Source: Oscillospiraceae bacterium | GTDB lineage: Bacteria > Bacillota > Clostridia > Oscillospirales > Ruminococcaceae | Reading direction: 5' to 3' | DNA length: 64,000 nt | Assembly: GCA_022793675.1 (NCBI GenBank) | Contig: JAAWDH010000005.1 | Span: 62,001 to 126,000 of the forward strand | Shown here: one piece after another, positions 42,215-50,331 of the stretch | Position numbering within the stretch: the stretch's first letter is position 1 | How the letters are laid out: each line of letters begins with the position of its first letter | Translations under genes and position numbers: made by a program | The notes under the pieces: generated by a model | What the model saw: the letters and a program-made list of their open reading frames with translations, nothing else | The model's database searches: none | What the model was told of the DNA's origin: nothing

Positions 42215-44179
42215 TTATTTTGCAGCGGCTTCTGCTGCGGCAGCTTCCGCCGCTTTGCAGCTGATGGTCAATGGGGCGTATTCTTTGCCCTCGCCGCTGT
42301 AAAAGCGGCTGAAAATCTCGTAAAACTCCAAGCGCAGCACCTGGATGCCGGCGATCATGCCTTCCAGCGCCATAACGAAGAGGTTGCCCAGCACCATGAC
42401 GACGATGCTGCCGCCGCCGCTCATCATCTCGCTTAGAGACAGCACCACCGCCATCATGCCGGCGTGGGAAAGGATAAAGCCGCCCACGCGCAGGAAGCTC
42501 ATCGAGTTAGAAAGGTAGCTTAGCAGGTATTCCAGCATCTCGAAGAAGTTCTCAATGAAAAAGGAGCCAAACCCATCCTCAAATACCACTTTCTTATGCC
42601 CGGCACAGAGTTTGGCCAGCGGTTCCCGGAAGAAGATCAGCAGCACTGGGACAACGATGATAAAGATGATAAACAAAGGGTTCAGCACATTGACGCTGGT
42701 CAGCATCGTCAGCGAAATGCCAATGACTGCCCCCAGGTAAAGGACCAGCCCGGCAAGGCCGTTGTTGCCAAAGAACGCCTTCTCGTAGTTTTTATGGCGG
42801 AGGCCGGTGACGATATTCATCACCATCGCGATGCTGATCATGCCCGCGCCGACGAACAGCGCGGCAATCAAAAGCTTGTTGGTCGTGTGGCTCTCAAACA
42901 CCTCGATCGGTTTTCCGGCAAAGCCCATCGCCTTGAACACCGGATCCAGTAGATGCTCCAGCCCGAATACTGAACCGTAGGCAAAACCGAAAACCATGCT
43001 GGAGATGCCCAGCCGTTGGAGGATCTTGCCGAAATCCATCTTTTTGATCTTGTCCATTGCCAAGCCAAGCAGCCACACCAGCGCTCCCTGGCCCAGATCG
43101 CCGAACATGATGCCGAAAAGCAGCGTATAGGTCAGCGCCACCAGCAGCGTCGGGTCATATTCATAGTAGGACGGCGTCCCATACATCCGGACAAAAGTCT
43201 CGAAAGGCCGGGAAAACCAGCCATTGCGCAGCCTGGTGGGCGGGGTCAGGGAAGGGTTGGCGTCTACTGGCTGCACCGAAACGTTGACGCTTTGCAGCGA
43301 TTCCAGCGAATCGGTCAGTTTTTTGACCAGCCGCTCCGGCACAAAGCCTTCCAGGTAAAAATGGCTGTTGGCCACAGCCACATATTTGCGGATACCGAAA
43401 GCGTCGTCGGCCGCCTTTAGGGCGGTATAACAGCGGTTCAGCTCCCCTTCCTTTTTGGCCTTGATCTCCTTCAGCTCCTGGTTGACGGCCTCCAGCCGTT
43501 CCCGCTCCTTGGTCAGGGAGTCGGAGATAGTCTGCAGCGCCTCCTCAGGCTTGCTGTGGGCGTATTCAGGGATCCACAGCCGCTCGAAATAAAGAGAGCG
43601 GAAGATGTCGTCCACCACGGCAATCTTGGCGCTTGGGGCAAAATAGAAGCCCCAGTAGTCGCTGCTGTCGTGGTCAAAATCAACAAAGAAGAAGGTCTCG
43701 TCGTCATAGAAGCTCAGCTTCTGGTAGCTGTCCACCGGCAGCCGCCCAAAGCGCACCTTGACGTATTGGGCGTTGAAAAGCTGGTCAAAGGGCACGTCCA
43801 GCCCCTGCACATGGGTAATCAGGCTGGTGGCCTGTTTGTGCTGGGCGATGGAATCCCGCAGCGCCCGCCGCTCGTCCGAAAGGTCTTGGATATTTTGGCG
43901 GATCTCTGCCACCCGCTGCCCCGCTGAGACGGGATCGAGCCCTTCGCCCGGCGCTGCCTGGAGTTTCAGCTCCAGATCCTCGGCCAGGTCAAAGAGCAGC
44001 TTCAGCGGCCCGGCTGCCTGGTTCTCGCCCGGCAGCGGCGCAAACCGGCCGTTCTTCTCGCTGGTGTCTATGGCCATTTCCGGGTGGAACACCCCGCTGG
44101 CCACACACCGGCTAAGCGCTTCCTCAAGGTCGGGCATACTGCCGACGATGTTGCACAGCCGCATTTTTTCGATAGCCAT
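42215..44179 (-). CDS. ntpI: V-type ATP synthase subunit I
   Basis: 654-residue stator membrane subunit. The N-terminal half is soluble with long coiled coils (ALRDSIAQHKQ; LTKERERLEAVNQELKEIKA). The C-terminal half has about seven membrane helices, including PTLLVALTYTLLFGIMFGDL and SFLRVGGFILSHAGMMAVVL, which contains the conserved arginine of the ion path. Length is normal. The ATG at 44179 follows AAAGGTGG at long spacing. Confidence 0.95.
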   Translation of the reverse strand: MAIEKMRLCNIVGSMPDLEEALSRCVASGVFHPEMAIDTSEKNGRFAPLPGENQAAGPLKLLFDLAEDLELKLQAAPGEGLDPVSAGQRVAEIRQNIQDLSDERRALRDSIAQHKQATSLITHVQGLDVPFDQLFNAQYVKVRFGRLPVDSYQKLSFYDDETFFFVDFDHDSSDYWGFYFAPSAKIAVVDDIFRSLYFERLWIPEYAHSKPEEALQTISDSLTKERERLEAVNQELKEIKAKKEGELNRCYTALKAADDAFGIRKYVAVANSHFYLEGFVPERLVKKLTDSLESLQSVNVSVQPVDANPSLTPPTRLRNGWFSRPFETFVRMYGTPSYYEYDPTLLVALTYTLLFGIMFGDLGQGALVWLLGLAMDKIKKMDFGKILQRLGISSMVFGFAYGSVFGLEHLLDPVFKAMGFAGKPIEVFESHTTNKLLIAALFVGAGMISIAMVMNIVTGLRHKNYEKAFFGNNGLAGLVLYLGAVIGISLTMLTSVNVLNPLFIIFIIVVPVLLIFFREPLAKLCAGHKKVVFEDGFGSFFIENFFEMLEYLLSYLSNSMSFLRVGGFILSHAGMMAVVLSLSEMMSGGGSIVVMVLGNLFVMALEGMIAGIQVLRLEFYEIFSRFYSGEGKEYAPLTISCKAAEAAAAEAAAK

Positions 44180-44211
44180 CTTAAAAGCTACACCACCTTT
44201 TGAGTTTTGAT

Positions 44212-45234
44212 CTATTGGATCAGCAGGCTAAGGATCTCAGCCTGCGGGATCTGGTAACGGACGCCCTCGATAATGGTGATGATGTTCTGCACCTCCATGC
44301 TCCGCAGGGCTAGGAAGGCATACATCGCCACTGGCGCGTCTGTCGCAAACCGCAGCTTTTTCTTCCCAAACCGGAAACGGTAACGGTGGGTCAGCAGCTC
44401 GATGAAGCTGCCATCCGGCGTCCCCTCCCCTTTGAAAAGCTTGGCTAGGCGGAGCATCTCGCCCGCCTCCGCGGTTTGCAGCATCGCCTCCCGGGCGGAG
44501 GCCTTCAGCGCCCCCTGATAGGGGTAAAGCAGCGGGCGCACCTCCTCGGGCGGCTTTTTGTAGATATGCCGCAGCCGGTAGATGGTTTCAAAGTTGCGGA
44601 CGTCGATCTCGCAAAGGAAAATCTCCCGCAGCTGCTGCCTGGCCTTGCCTGAAAAATCCCGGTCCACCGACTGGAACATATACTGGTAATAGTAGGAGTA
44701 TAGGGCGTGCTCGCACAAAAGGCTGTCCGGCCTTCCGCCGGCCCCCAGCGGCAGCCCAGCAAGCAGTTTTTGGTAGGGGGTGCCTGCAAGGCAGGAAAGC
44801 ACCGCCTCAAAGCTGCCGGCATCCGCTAACGCCTTCATTGAAAAGGAAACTCGGTGCATCAGATAGGAAGGCAGATCGGCAATAAAGGCCCCCTTGCCGC
44901 CTGAACTCAAAGCGGCGATCCGTTCCAAGATGGCGTCGATCTCCGCCCGCACCAAGATATAGTTATAGAAATCAATGCCGGAAAAGTCGTAGCGGTGGAG
45001 CGCGACGTATTTGTAAAAGGTATCCTTTTTCAAAAGCGCTTCCAGCCGGCCCCGGTGGACCTCCGTTTCCCGGATATCCCGGAGCGCCCGCCTATAAGAA
45101 GAATGCTCCTTTAGATAGGCGGCAACCTCGCCTACGTCTTTTTTCCGGGCCATTTGGGCGTAATCGGCGGCGGTTAGCCGCTGCCCAAAAATCGCCCGCA
45201 CCTTGGTCAGGATTGCGTTGCTGGACATCTGCAT
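44212..45234 (-). CDS. ntpC: V-type ATP synthase subunit C
   Basis: 340-residue subunit d/C homologue that joins the rotor to the central stalk. It is all-helical, with the N-terminal AILTKVRAIFGQRLTAADYA and the ATP-synt_C_AC39 pattern NFETIYRLRHIYKKPPEEVR at about residue 225. GGAGGG precedes the ATG at 45234. Confidence 0.92.
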   Translation of the reverse strand: MQMSSNAILTKVRAIFGQRLTAADYAQMARKKDVGEVAAYLKEHSSYRRALRDIRETEVHRGRLEALLKKDTFYKYVALHRYDFSGIDFYNYILVRAEIDAILERIAALSSGGKGAFIADLPSYLMHRVSFSMKALADAGSFEAVLSCLAGTPYQKLLAGLPLGAGGRPDSLLCEHALYSYYYQYMFQSVDRDFSGKARQQLREIFLCEIDVRNFETIYRLRHIYKKPPEEVRPLLYPYQGALKASAREAMLQTAEAGEMLRLAKLFKGEGTPDGSFIELLTHRYRFRFGKKKLRFATDAPVAMYAFLALRSMEVQNIITIIEGVRYQIPQAEILSLLIQ

Positions 45235-45267
45235 CCCAAAAAGCCCTCCCTTCAGTATCCAAGCGTG

Positions 45268-45576
45268 TTATTCCGTGATATGCCGGACGATCCTATCGAC
45301 CCATTGGCTGCGGTTTTCAGCAAAGCGGGCCTTCAGCGCAGCGACCTGCTGGTCGCCCTCCGCCCCGATCCGGGCGAGCTCCGCTTCCATGACGGCCGTC
45401 TCTTGGCCGCAGGCCGTCTCAGCCTGTCCTTCGCTTTCCGAAAGGATCCGCCGGCACTGGCCCGCCACCTCGGAATCGATCCGGGCCTTGCCGTCTTCCA
45501 GCCTACGGTGGGCCTCCAACAGCTTCTGCTGGGCCTCAGTCTCCAGGTCCAGCACCCGTTTGATCACCGTTTTCAT
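45268..45576 (-). CDS. V-type ATP synthase subunit H/G (peripheral-stalk coiled coil)
   Basis: 102-residue, almost wholly helical, charged protein (VIKRVLDLETEAQQKLLEA, then AELARIGAEGDQQVAALKAR), consistent with the EG-type peripheral stalk partner of E. It is the first gene of the operon. The start at 45576 follows AAGGAGGG. Confidence 0.85.
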   Translation of the reverse strand: MKTVIKRVLDLETEAQQKLLEAHRRLEDGKARIDSEVAGQCRRILSESEGQAETACGQETAVMEAELARIGAEGDQQVAALKARFAENRSQWVDRIVRHITE

Positions 45577-45594
45577 CAACACACCCTCCTTACC

Positions 45595-45630
45595 ATCCTA
45601 GGGAACCCCCAAAGGCTTTTGGGCTTTCCT
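45595..45630 (-). promoter_or_regulatory. Hairpin in the V-ATP synthase leader
   Basis: CCCAAAAGCC/TTTGGGGG can fold just before the ribosome site of subunit H on the minus strand; any regulatory role is unknown. Confidence 0.35.
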
Positions 45631-45666
45631 ATTTAATATCTGCCTGCATTTCAGCCTAACGTTACT

Positions 45667-45695
45667 ATCATATACCTAAGCGGAAAATTCTGCAA
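45667..45695 (-). promoter_or_regulatory. Promoter of the V-type ATP synthase operon
   Basis: Minus-strand TTGCAG, 17-nt spacer, TATGAT, about 90 nt before the first start codon. Confidence 0.6.
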
Positions 45696-45788
45696 TATCT
45701 TTTTTTCAACAAGATGTTCTTTTCACACTTGAAATTTTGTAGATTATACCCATTCCCTTGGCAAATAGACGAATCAGCAGCCCAAACA

Positions 45789-45818
45789 GCAAAACCGGAC
45801 AGCCAAACGGCTGCCCGA
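45789..45818 (-). terminator. Terminator of the SGNH-DUF4358 operon
   Basis: CGGGCAGCC/GGCTGTCCG stem with loop GTTT and a TTTT run on the minus strand, just after the stop at 45829. Confidence 0.75.
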
Positions 45819-45828
45819 TGTACGGCTG

Positions 45829-46287
45829 TTATTTAAAATGGTAATCTTTGAGGATCTGGTCTGCCGTATCGGTATCCTCTGTAACCACAACCGCCATATA
45901 GCGCCCGCCCTGCTGGACAATGGCCCCCTCCAGCCGCTTGACCTCTTCCGGAACATAATTCTCAAAGGCCCCCTTTTGGCTTTCGATGTGGGCCTTGCCC
46001 TCCTGAACCGCCATACGGGCCGCCTTCGCATCGGTAAAAGCGAAAACCGCCACTTCCTCGGCCGTAGCGCCGCTGCCCATATAAAGCACGGCGTCCTCCC
46101 AGGTCAAGCCGTCGTAGACCATTGAGATCATCCCATCGTCTATCTGCGCCAGCTCATCGGTAAAAGACACCTTTTCTGCAAGCTCAGCCGCCAATTTGTC
46201 GATGTCCACGTCCTCTGGGGCACTGCTGCAGCCCCCAAGCGACAGGGCCAGCGCCGCCAATAGGCCAGCTATCCATTTTTTCCTCAT
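45829..46287 (-). CDS. DUF4358 lipoprotein
   Basis: 152-residue lipoprotein with a signal peptide and lipobox LSLGGC (Cys at about residue 20), then a domain of the DUF4358 type (LAAELAEKVSFTDEL..., ending IVQQGGRYMAVVVTEDTDT). The function is unknown. Its ATG overlaps the stop of the SGNH gene (ATGA), a common pairing in Clostridia, where an MBOAT acyltransferase is often a third member; none is seen here. Confidence 0.85.
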   Translation of the reverse strand: MRKKWIAGLLAALALSLGGCSSAPEDVDIDKLAAELAEKVSFTDELAQIDDGMISMVYDGLTWEDAVLYMGSGATAEEVAVFAFTDAKAARMAVQEGKAHIESQKGAFENYVPEEVKRLEGAIVQQGGRYMAVVVTEDTDTADQILKDYHFK

Positions 46288-47327
46288 GATGCTTCCACTC
46301 CTTCAGATTCGTCAACAGCCTTCTCAACATTTTCCCAAGATCCCGCCTCCCTGGCAGGCTCGGGAATATCAGGGGCTATATGGGTTTTCAGATATTCCAG
46401 CCATTTCTGGCAATAGGGTTTGCGCAGATGCACGCCGTCGGCAGCGGCCTCTTCCGGCAGCGCCCCTTCCTCATCGGCCACCGCCTCCCAAACATTGAGG
46501 TAATAGACCTGCTTGTCCGCGGCCAGCTGCTGGATCATGCCGTTGAACTCCTGGATGCGGTCGTTGTTGACATAACGGTCGGCTTCAGCGCGGGCCTTCC
46601 CTACAGGGAGGATCGACTGGAGGTAAATTTCCACGTTGGGATGGTTCTGCTGGATCACATCTACCAAGTCGGCGTATTTCTCAACAAAAACATTCTCGTA
46701 AGACCAGCCCAGCTCGTTGATGCCAAACATCATGTAAACCGCCTTGCAGCTGTCGTTCCTTCCCAGCGCCTCCAGCACCGTCTGCTTGCCGTCGGCAGCG
46801 GGTACGATTTCCTTGGTTGCGGCAGTTTCCACCGTCAGCCCTTTGTCGGTATAGGCCGTGATATTGGAAAGACCGGCATAGAGGACAAAACCTTGGGTGC
46901 GGGAATTGCCGACAAAAACCACATTGTCAAAATAGCTGTCGTCCACCGAGCCGCTTTCCGGTACCGGCTGGGCAAAATCATAGGCGGCATAACCGCTCGG
47001 CTCCTCTGAAGATTCTCCTGAAGACTCCTCAGGGAGGCTGGAAACCTCTTCAGAAGATGGGCTGCTGCTTGCTGGGGCGGGCGCAGACACCGGCGACGCC
47101 GGCTGGGAAGGCTCGCTTGATTCCTCAAGCGCCGATTGGGAAAGGGCTTTGGATTGGCCGCCGTCCCTTTCCAAGCCGCCAGAGATTTCCCCGACTCCGC
47201 TGCTGGGCGAGAAAAACAGAAATGCAAAACAGGCTGCCGACACCAACAGGGTCAGCAGCAGGATAATCAGCAGCCTGTGCCTGCGCTGCCGCCGGCGCAA
47301 GCTGCTGGGATAGATTTTTTTCGGCAT
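46284..47327 (-). CDS. Membrane-anchored SGNH/GDSL-type hydrolase
   Basis: 347-residue protein. An Arg-rich start and one membrane helix (LLIILLLTLLVSAACFAFLF, about residues 19-38) are followed by a Ser/Pro/Glu-rich linker to about residue 125. An SGNH-hydrolase domain follows: VVFVGNSRTQG (block I, Ser), YMMFGINELGW (block III, Asn), and a C-terminal DGVHL (Asp-His). It likely acts outside the membrane as an acyl- or acetyl-esterase/transferase on cell-wall polymers (inference). Confidence 0.83.
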   Translation of the reverse strand: MPKKIYPSSLRRRQRRHRLLIILLLTLLVSAACFAFLFFSPSSGVGEISGGLERDGGQSKALSQSALEESSEPSQPASPVSAPAPASSSPSSEEVSSLPEESSGESSEEPSGYAAYDFAQPVPESGSVDDSYFDNVVFVGNSRTQGFVLYAGLSNITAYTDKGLTVETAATKEIVPAADGKQTVLEALGRNDSCKAVYMMFGINELGWSYENVFVEKYADLVDVIQQNHPNVEIYLQSILPVGKARAEADRYVNNDRIQEFNGMIQQLAADKQVYYLNVWEAVADEEGALPEEAAADGVHLRKPYCQKWLEYLKTHIAPDIPEPAREAGSWENVEKAVDESEGVEAS

Positions 47328-47339
47328 GGCATGGGCTCC

Positions 47340-47375
47340 TTCTTATCGGCGTCCCCCGCAGTGCAGGGGAACGCT
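47340..47375 (-). promoter_or_regulatory. Leader hairpin before the SGNH gene
   Basis: CGGAGCGTTCCCC/GGGGGACGCCG can fold just upstream of the ribosome site on the minus strand. No T-tract follows, so it is not an obvious terminator. Confidence 0.35.
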
Positions 47376-47417
47376 CCGGCAGTCCCCGCCTCACAGGCAG
47401 AAACCCCGATCATATCT

Positions 47418-47446
47418 ATTATAATCGATAGTACGCTAAAAAACAA
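47418..47446 (-). promoter_or_regulatory. Promoter of the SGNH-DUF4358 operon
   Basis: Minus-strand TTGTTT, 17-nt spacer, TATAAT; back to back with the promoter of the GNAT gene. Confidence 0.7.
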
Positions 47447-47474
47447 CCCCCTGTTTCACCAAAATACAAAAAAA

Positions 47475-47503
47475 TTTGCTTTCCCGCCGGAAAGCTGCTA
47501 TAA
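47475..47503 (+). promoter_or_regulatory. Promoter of the GNAT gene
   Basis: TTGCTT, 17-nt spacer, TATAAT, about 30 nt before the ATG. Confidence 0.75.
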
Positions 47504-47534
47504 TAAAAGGACTATAAGATAAGGAGTGTTTCTA

Positions 47535-47972
47535 ATGGTCCGTTATATGGTCCCCGGCGACCGGGCGGAATTCCTCGCAATGGCCGACGAATTCTACCAT
47601 TCCAGCGCCGTGCTGCACGATATCCCCAAAGAGCATTACGCCGCCACTTTTGACGCAATTATGGACAAAAGCCCTTACCTTGTCGGGCTGATGCTCTGCG
47701 AGGGGGAGACGCCGGCAGGCTACGCGCTGCTGGCCATGACCTATTCCAACGAAGCGGGCGGGCTTTGCTGCTGGGTAGACGAGCTTTATGTCCGCCCGAC
47801 CTTCCAGGGGAAGGGGTTGGGCAAATCACTGTTTACCTTTGTCGAAAAGGAGATGCCCCAAGTGCGGCGTTTCCGGCTGGAGGTGACAGCCGTCAATGAA
47901 GGCGCAGTGCGGCTTTACCGCCGGATGGGCTACGCGCCGCTTGATTATCTGCAAATGTTCAAAGAAATGTAA
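47535..47972 (+). CDS. GNAT-family N-acetyltransferase
   Basis: 145-residue single-domain acetyltransferase. The acetyl-CoA motif A reads ELYVRPTFQGKGLGKSLFTF (about residues 82-101), preceded by a LCCWVDE strand and followed by LEVTAVNEGAVRLYRRMGY. The start at 47535 follows AAGGAG; a TTG reading three codons upstream is less likely. It has its own promoter, and a shared terminator separates it from the convergent gene. The substrate is unknown. Confidence 0.87.
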   Translation: MVRYMVPGDRAEFLAMADEFYHSSAVLHDIPKEHYAATFDAIMDKSPYLVGLMLCEGETPAGYALLAMTYSNEAGGLCCWVDELYVRPTFQGKGLGKSLFTFVEKEMPQVRRFRLEVTAVNEGAVRLYRRMGYAPLDYLQMFKEM

Positions 47973-47974
47973 CG

Positions 47975-48016
47975 CAAAAACAGCCCCTGCGCCGGCCCGG
48001 ACGCGGGGGCTGCCGG
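47975..48016 (-). terminator. Terminator between the GNAT gene and the gene at 48026
   Basis: AGCCCCtGCG/CGCGGGGGCT stem with a T-run on the minus-strand side (CTGTTTTTGCG). It suits the minus-strand gene better than the plus-strand one. Confidence 0.7.
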
Positions 48017-48025
48017 TTTCCGCGG

Positions 48026-49117
48026 CTACTCCAACTGTTCAATCGCCATAGCCAGCGCCTGGGCCTTCTGGCGGCGGATAAACTCCCTAGGCAGGTACTG
48101 CCTGGTAAGGGACATCGCCGTAAGCCTGGCCTCCGCCCCACGGGCGTAGGCTTCGGCTGCTTCGCGCAGCAGTTCGTCTGCCATCCGGCGGGTAAAGCGA
48201 ATCTTCTGCCGGCAGGCTTCCAGCCGGGAAAGGCTCACGAACCGGGTGTAATGGACGGCGCGGTTGTTTGCGGGGAATTTTGGAGCGGGTATTGGCGAAG
48301 AAACGCTCAAAAAGCAAAGGCTGCGGTCAGGCAGGATCAGATGGGCGAGCTTATCCGGCTCAAGCGGCGACCAACAGCTGATAAACCCCTGCCCCGCCGC
48401 CAGCAGTTCCTCCCGCACCACGCCCAGCAGCTGGGCGGCTGCATCCCCGAAAGGGTCGTCTATCAAAATTGCCCTATCAGCCAGCAGGGCAGGCGTTTTT
48501 TCACAGGTAATAAAACCGCTGCCAGTCAAAGCGGTCAGAAAACGCTTCTCCTCGCGGCCGCTGCCCCTGCCGCCGCGGCCGCATTCCTTCTGGAACAGGT
48601 GTCGGGCTGTCCGGGAAAGCTTGGCGGGATCCATCGCATCGGCGAGCTTTTGGTTATTTTCCCGCAGCAGCAGCACCGCCGCCCGCAGCAGCCTAAGGGC
48701 CTGCAGCGTTTCCCGCCTGCGGCAGCGGGCAAGCTCAGCAAGCTGTCCCCGCAGGTCGGCGGGGATCCCCGAAAGCCAGCCGACGCAGTTCACCTCCCGC
48801 TCGCAGACGTTCGGAAGCGCCCAGCCATCGTATTCGCCGATACCCGCGCAGTAAGCCGAAAAACCTCTCTCAGCCGCTGTAATCCCAGCAACCCTTCTTG
48901 GGTCAAGCGGCGAAAGCAGCCGATGGGCGGCAATCTCCCGCGCTTCAGCCGCTTCAGCAAGCTGGGCCGCAGCCGACAAAGGCCCTTCCCCCTCCCTGCC
49001 CAGCAGCAAAGTCAGCCCGTTCTGCTCCGACGCCGTCAACGCCTCCCACAGCACTCGGTTCCCCTCTGGGGCCATCGTTTCAAGAAAAAACTCCGCCTGC
49101 GGCAGCGCTTTTTTCAT
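48026..49117 (-). CDS. Degenerate two-half ATPase-like protein (PRK06851-type), P-loops lost
   Basis: 363-residue protein. Two halves each echo a Clostridia ATPase family (PRK06851-type). Half one has LTLLLGREGEGPLSAAAQL where the family has GGPGTGKST; half two starts with the conserved RHLF (about residue 168) and has ILIDDPFGDAAAQLL at the second P-loop position. LEPDKLAHLILPD and the C-terminal helical tail also fit. Both Walker A motifs are therefore absent, which suggests loss of ATP hydrolysis. It is a single gene with a CGGAGGG ribosome site. The homology is my recognition of an overall pattern, not a search result. Confidence 0.55.
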   Translation of the reverse strand: MKKALPQAEFFLETMAPEGNRVLWEALTASEQNGLTLLLGREGEGPLSAAAQLAEAAEAREIAAHRLLSPLDPRRVAGITAAERGFSAYCAGIGEYDGWALPNVCEREVNCVGWLSGIPADLRGQLAELARCRRRETLQALRLLRAAVLLLRENNQKLADAMDPAKLSRTARHLFQKECGRGGRGSGREEKRFLTALTGSGFITCEKTPALLADRAILIDDPFGDAAAQLLGVVREELLAAGQGFISCWSPLEPDKLAHLILPDRSLCFLSVSSPIPAPKFPANNRAVHYTRFVSLSRLEACRQKIRFTRRMADELLREAAEAYARGAEARLTAMSLTRQYLPREFIRRQKAQALAMAIEQLE

Positions 49118-49206
49118 GGAAATCCCTCCGTTTCGTCGATACTCCTTCCATGATATTCTTTTTCAGAGTGCCGCGTGCGTTAAAAAAGGGGGAATTCCGG
49201 GCGAAT

Positions 49207-49237
49207 CAAAGCCGCCTTCCTGACGGAGGGCGGCTAA
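49207..49237 (-). terminator. Terminator after the cell-wall-binding protein gene
   Basis: AGCCGCC/GGCGGCT stem, 20 nt past the stop at 49256, with a short T-rich stretch on the minus strand. Confidence 0.6.
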
Positions 49238-49255
49238 ATTGACTTATGGTTCTTA

Positions 49256-49921
49256 TTAAGGCCTGCAAACCTTGCAGGGCACATAGCCGCTGCGTCTGGC
49301 TTCTTCCGCATTTTGAAACCAGATCTCATTTGCTTTGTTGATATTTTTAGCGTATCGGCAACCAGAATAATGATATTTATCCGAATCTATGCTGCCGACA
49401 TAACGGCCTGTAGACGCACCTGCTGTAGGTTTTTCCTTAATGGGCTTGTTTCCCCCAACAGGCTTGCTTTCTTCGGTGGGTTTGCTTTCTTCAGTAGGCT
49501 CGCCTTCTTCGGCGGGTTTGCTTTCCGCAGTTGAGGCATACCCAGTTAGTATGCCGTTTTTATTAAAAACAAAATCTGTGCCGTCAATTGTTTGGGTGCC
49601 AGTGACCATCACGCCAGAACTGTCCAAATAATAATAGCTGCCGTCCAGGAGAAGCCAACCAGTCGTCATCACGCCGTTGGCGTCAAGGTAGTACCAGCTC
49701 CCGCCCAACTGCTGCCAACCAGTGAGCATATAGCCGTCTTTGTCAAAAAGATACCAGGCTCCGCCAATTCGCGACCAGCTGTCCTTAGGGTAGGAACCGT
49801 CAGCTTGTTGGTACCACCAGCGCCCTTCGGTCTGCTGCCAGGCGGCGGATACTGGCGCGACAGCCATTACGCCGGCCAATAAGGCAGCTGCAAGGGTTGC
49901 GGCAAGTTTTTTCATCTTCAT
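49256..49921 (-). CDS. Secreted choline/cell-wall-binding repeat protein with C-terminal Ada-like zinc motif
   Basis: 221-residue exported protein. Signal peptide (KKLAATLAAALLAGVMAVAP), then about five aromatic CW-binding repeats of the WYYLDANGVMTTGW type (about residues 30-125). A Lys/Glu/Pro spacer with repeated TEESKP follows, and then a C-terminal ~45 residues reading YVGSIDSDKYHYSGC...CKVC. The His-Cys...Cys-x-x-Cys pattern resembles the small Ada-type metal-binding module found at the end of secreted nucleases. It has a consensus promoter. The likely role is at the cell surface; the function of the end module here is unknown. Confidence 0.82.
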   Translation of the reverse strand: MKMKKLAATLAAALLAGVMAVAPVSAAWQQTEGRWWYQQADGSYPKDSWSRIGGAWYLFDKDGYMLTGWQQLGGSWYYLDANGVMTTGWLLLDGSYYYLDSSGVMVTGTQTIDGTDFVFNKNGILTGYASTAESKPAEEGEPTEESKPTEESKPVGGNKPIKEKPTAGASTGRYVGSIDSDKYHYSGCRYAKNINKANEIWFQNAEEARRSGYVPCKVCRP

Positions 49922-49978
49922 TTTTCATCCGTCCTTTCACCTGAGCTGTCAACCAGCCCAATAGCTATTTTCAACGCT

Positions 49979-50007
49979 ATTATAACATGGATATGTTTAA
50001 TTGTCAA
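49979..50007 (-). promoter_or_regulatory. Promoter of the cell-wall-binding protein gene
   Basis: Minus-strand TTGACA, 17-nt spacer, TATAAT: full consensus. Confidence 0.88.
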
Positions 50008-50106
50008 CATAAAAACTATGCGCTATTAGATATTTTTAAGGTCCTAAAAATGTGTCATAATAGAATAGAACGTGGTGTTAAATGTTTTGCTGCAAGGAGA
50101 TCTGTT

Positions 50107-50298
50107 ATGGATGAGTTGAGAATTACCAAAAAGACTGAACCTGTGATGTTCACCATTCGAGTAGACAAAGCCATTGTCGATTTCTACGACAGGCTAGCAA
50201 GCGAAACTAATCGCAGCCGCAATGAACTGATCGCCATGGCACTGGAATTCGCAATGGAGAAAATCAAAGTGGAAACGCTAGAAGAAAATCATACCTAA
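50107..50298 (+). CDS. Ribbon-helix-helix (CopG/Arc-type) DNA-binding protein
   Basis: 63-residue protein. A beta strand (VMFTIRVDKAIVDFYD) is followed by the two helices LASETNRSRNELIAMALEFAM (in part), typical of Arc/MetJ/CopG repressors or plasmid-type antitoxins. AAGGAG precedes the ATG at 50107. A CATAAT -10-like box is at 50056. The gene after it (50332) is not a recognisable toxin, so antitoxin function is unsupported. Confidence 0.75.
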   Translation: MDELRITKKTEPVMFTIRVDKAIVDFYDRLASETNRSRNELIAMALEFAMEKIKVETLEENHT

Positions 50299-50331
50299 AT
50301 ACGCCCTACACCAAAGAACTGGAGAAACATC

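Noticed and set aside
49487-49770. Short tandem repeats resembling a CRISPR array
   Set aside because: These encode TEESKP spacer repeats and aromatic wall-binding repeats within a clear CDS; there are no unique spacers.
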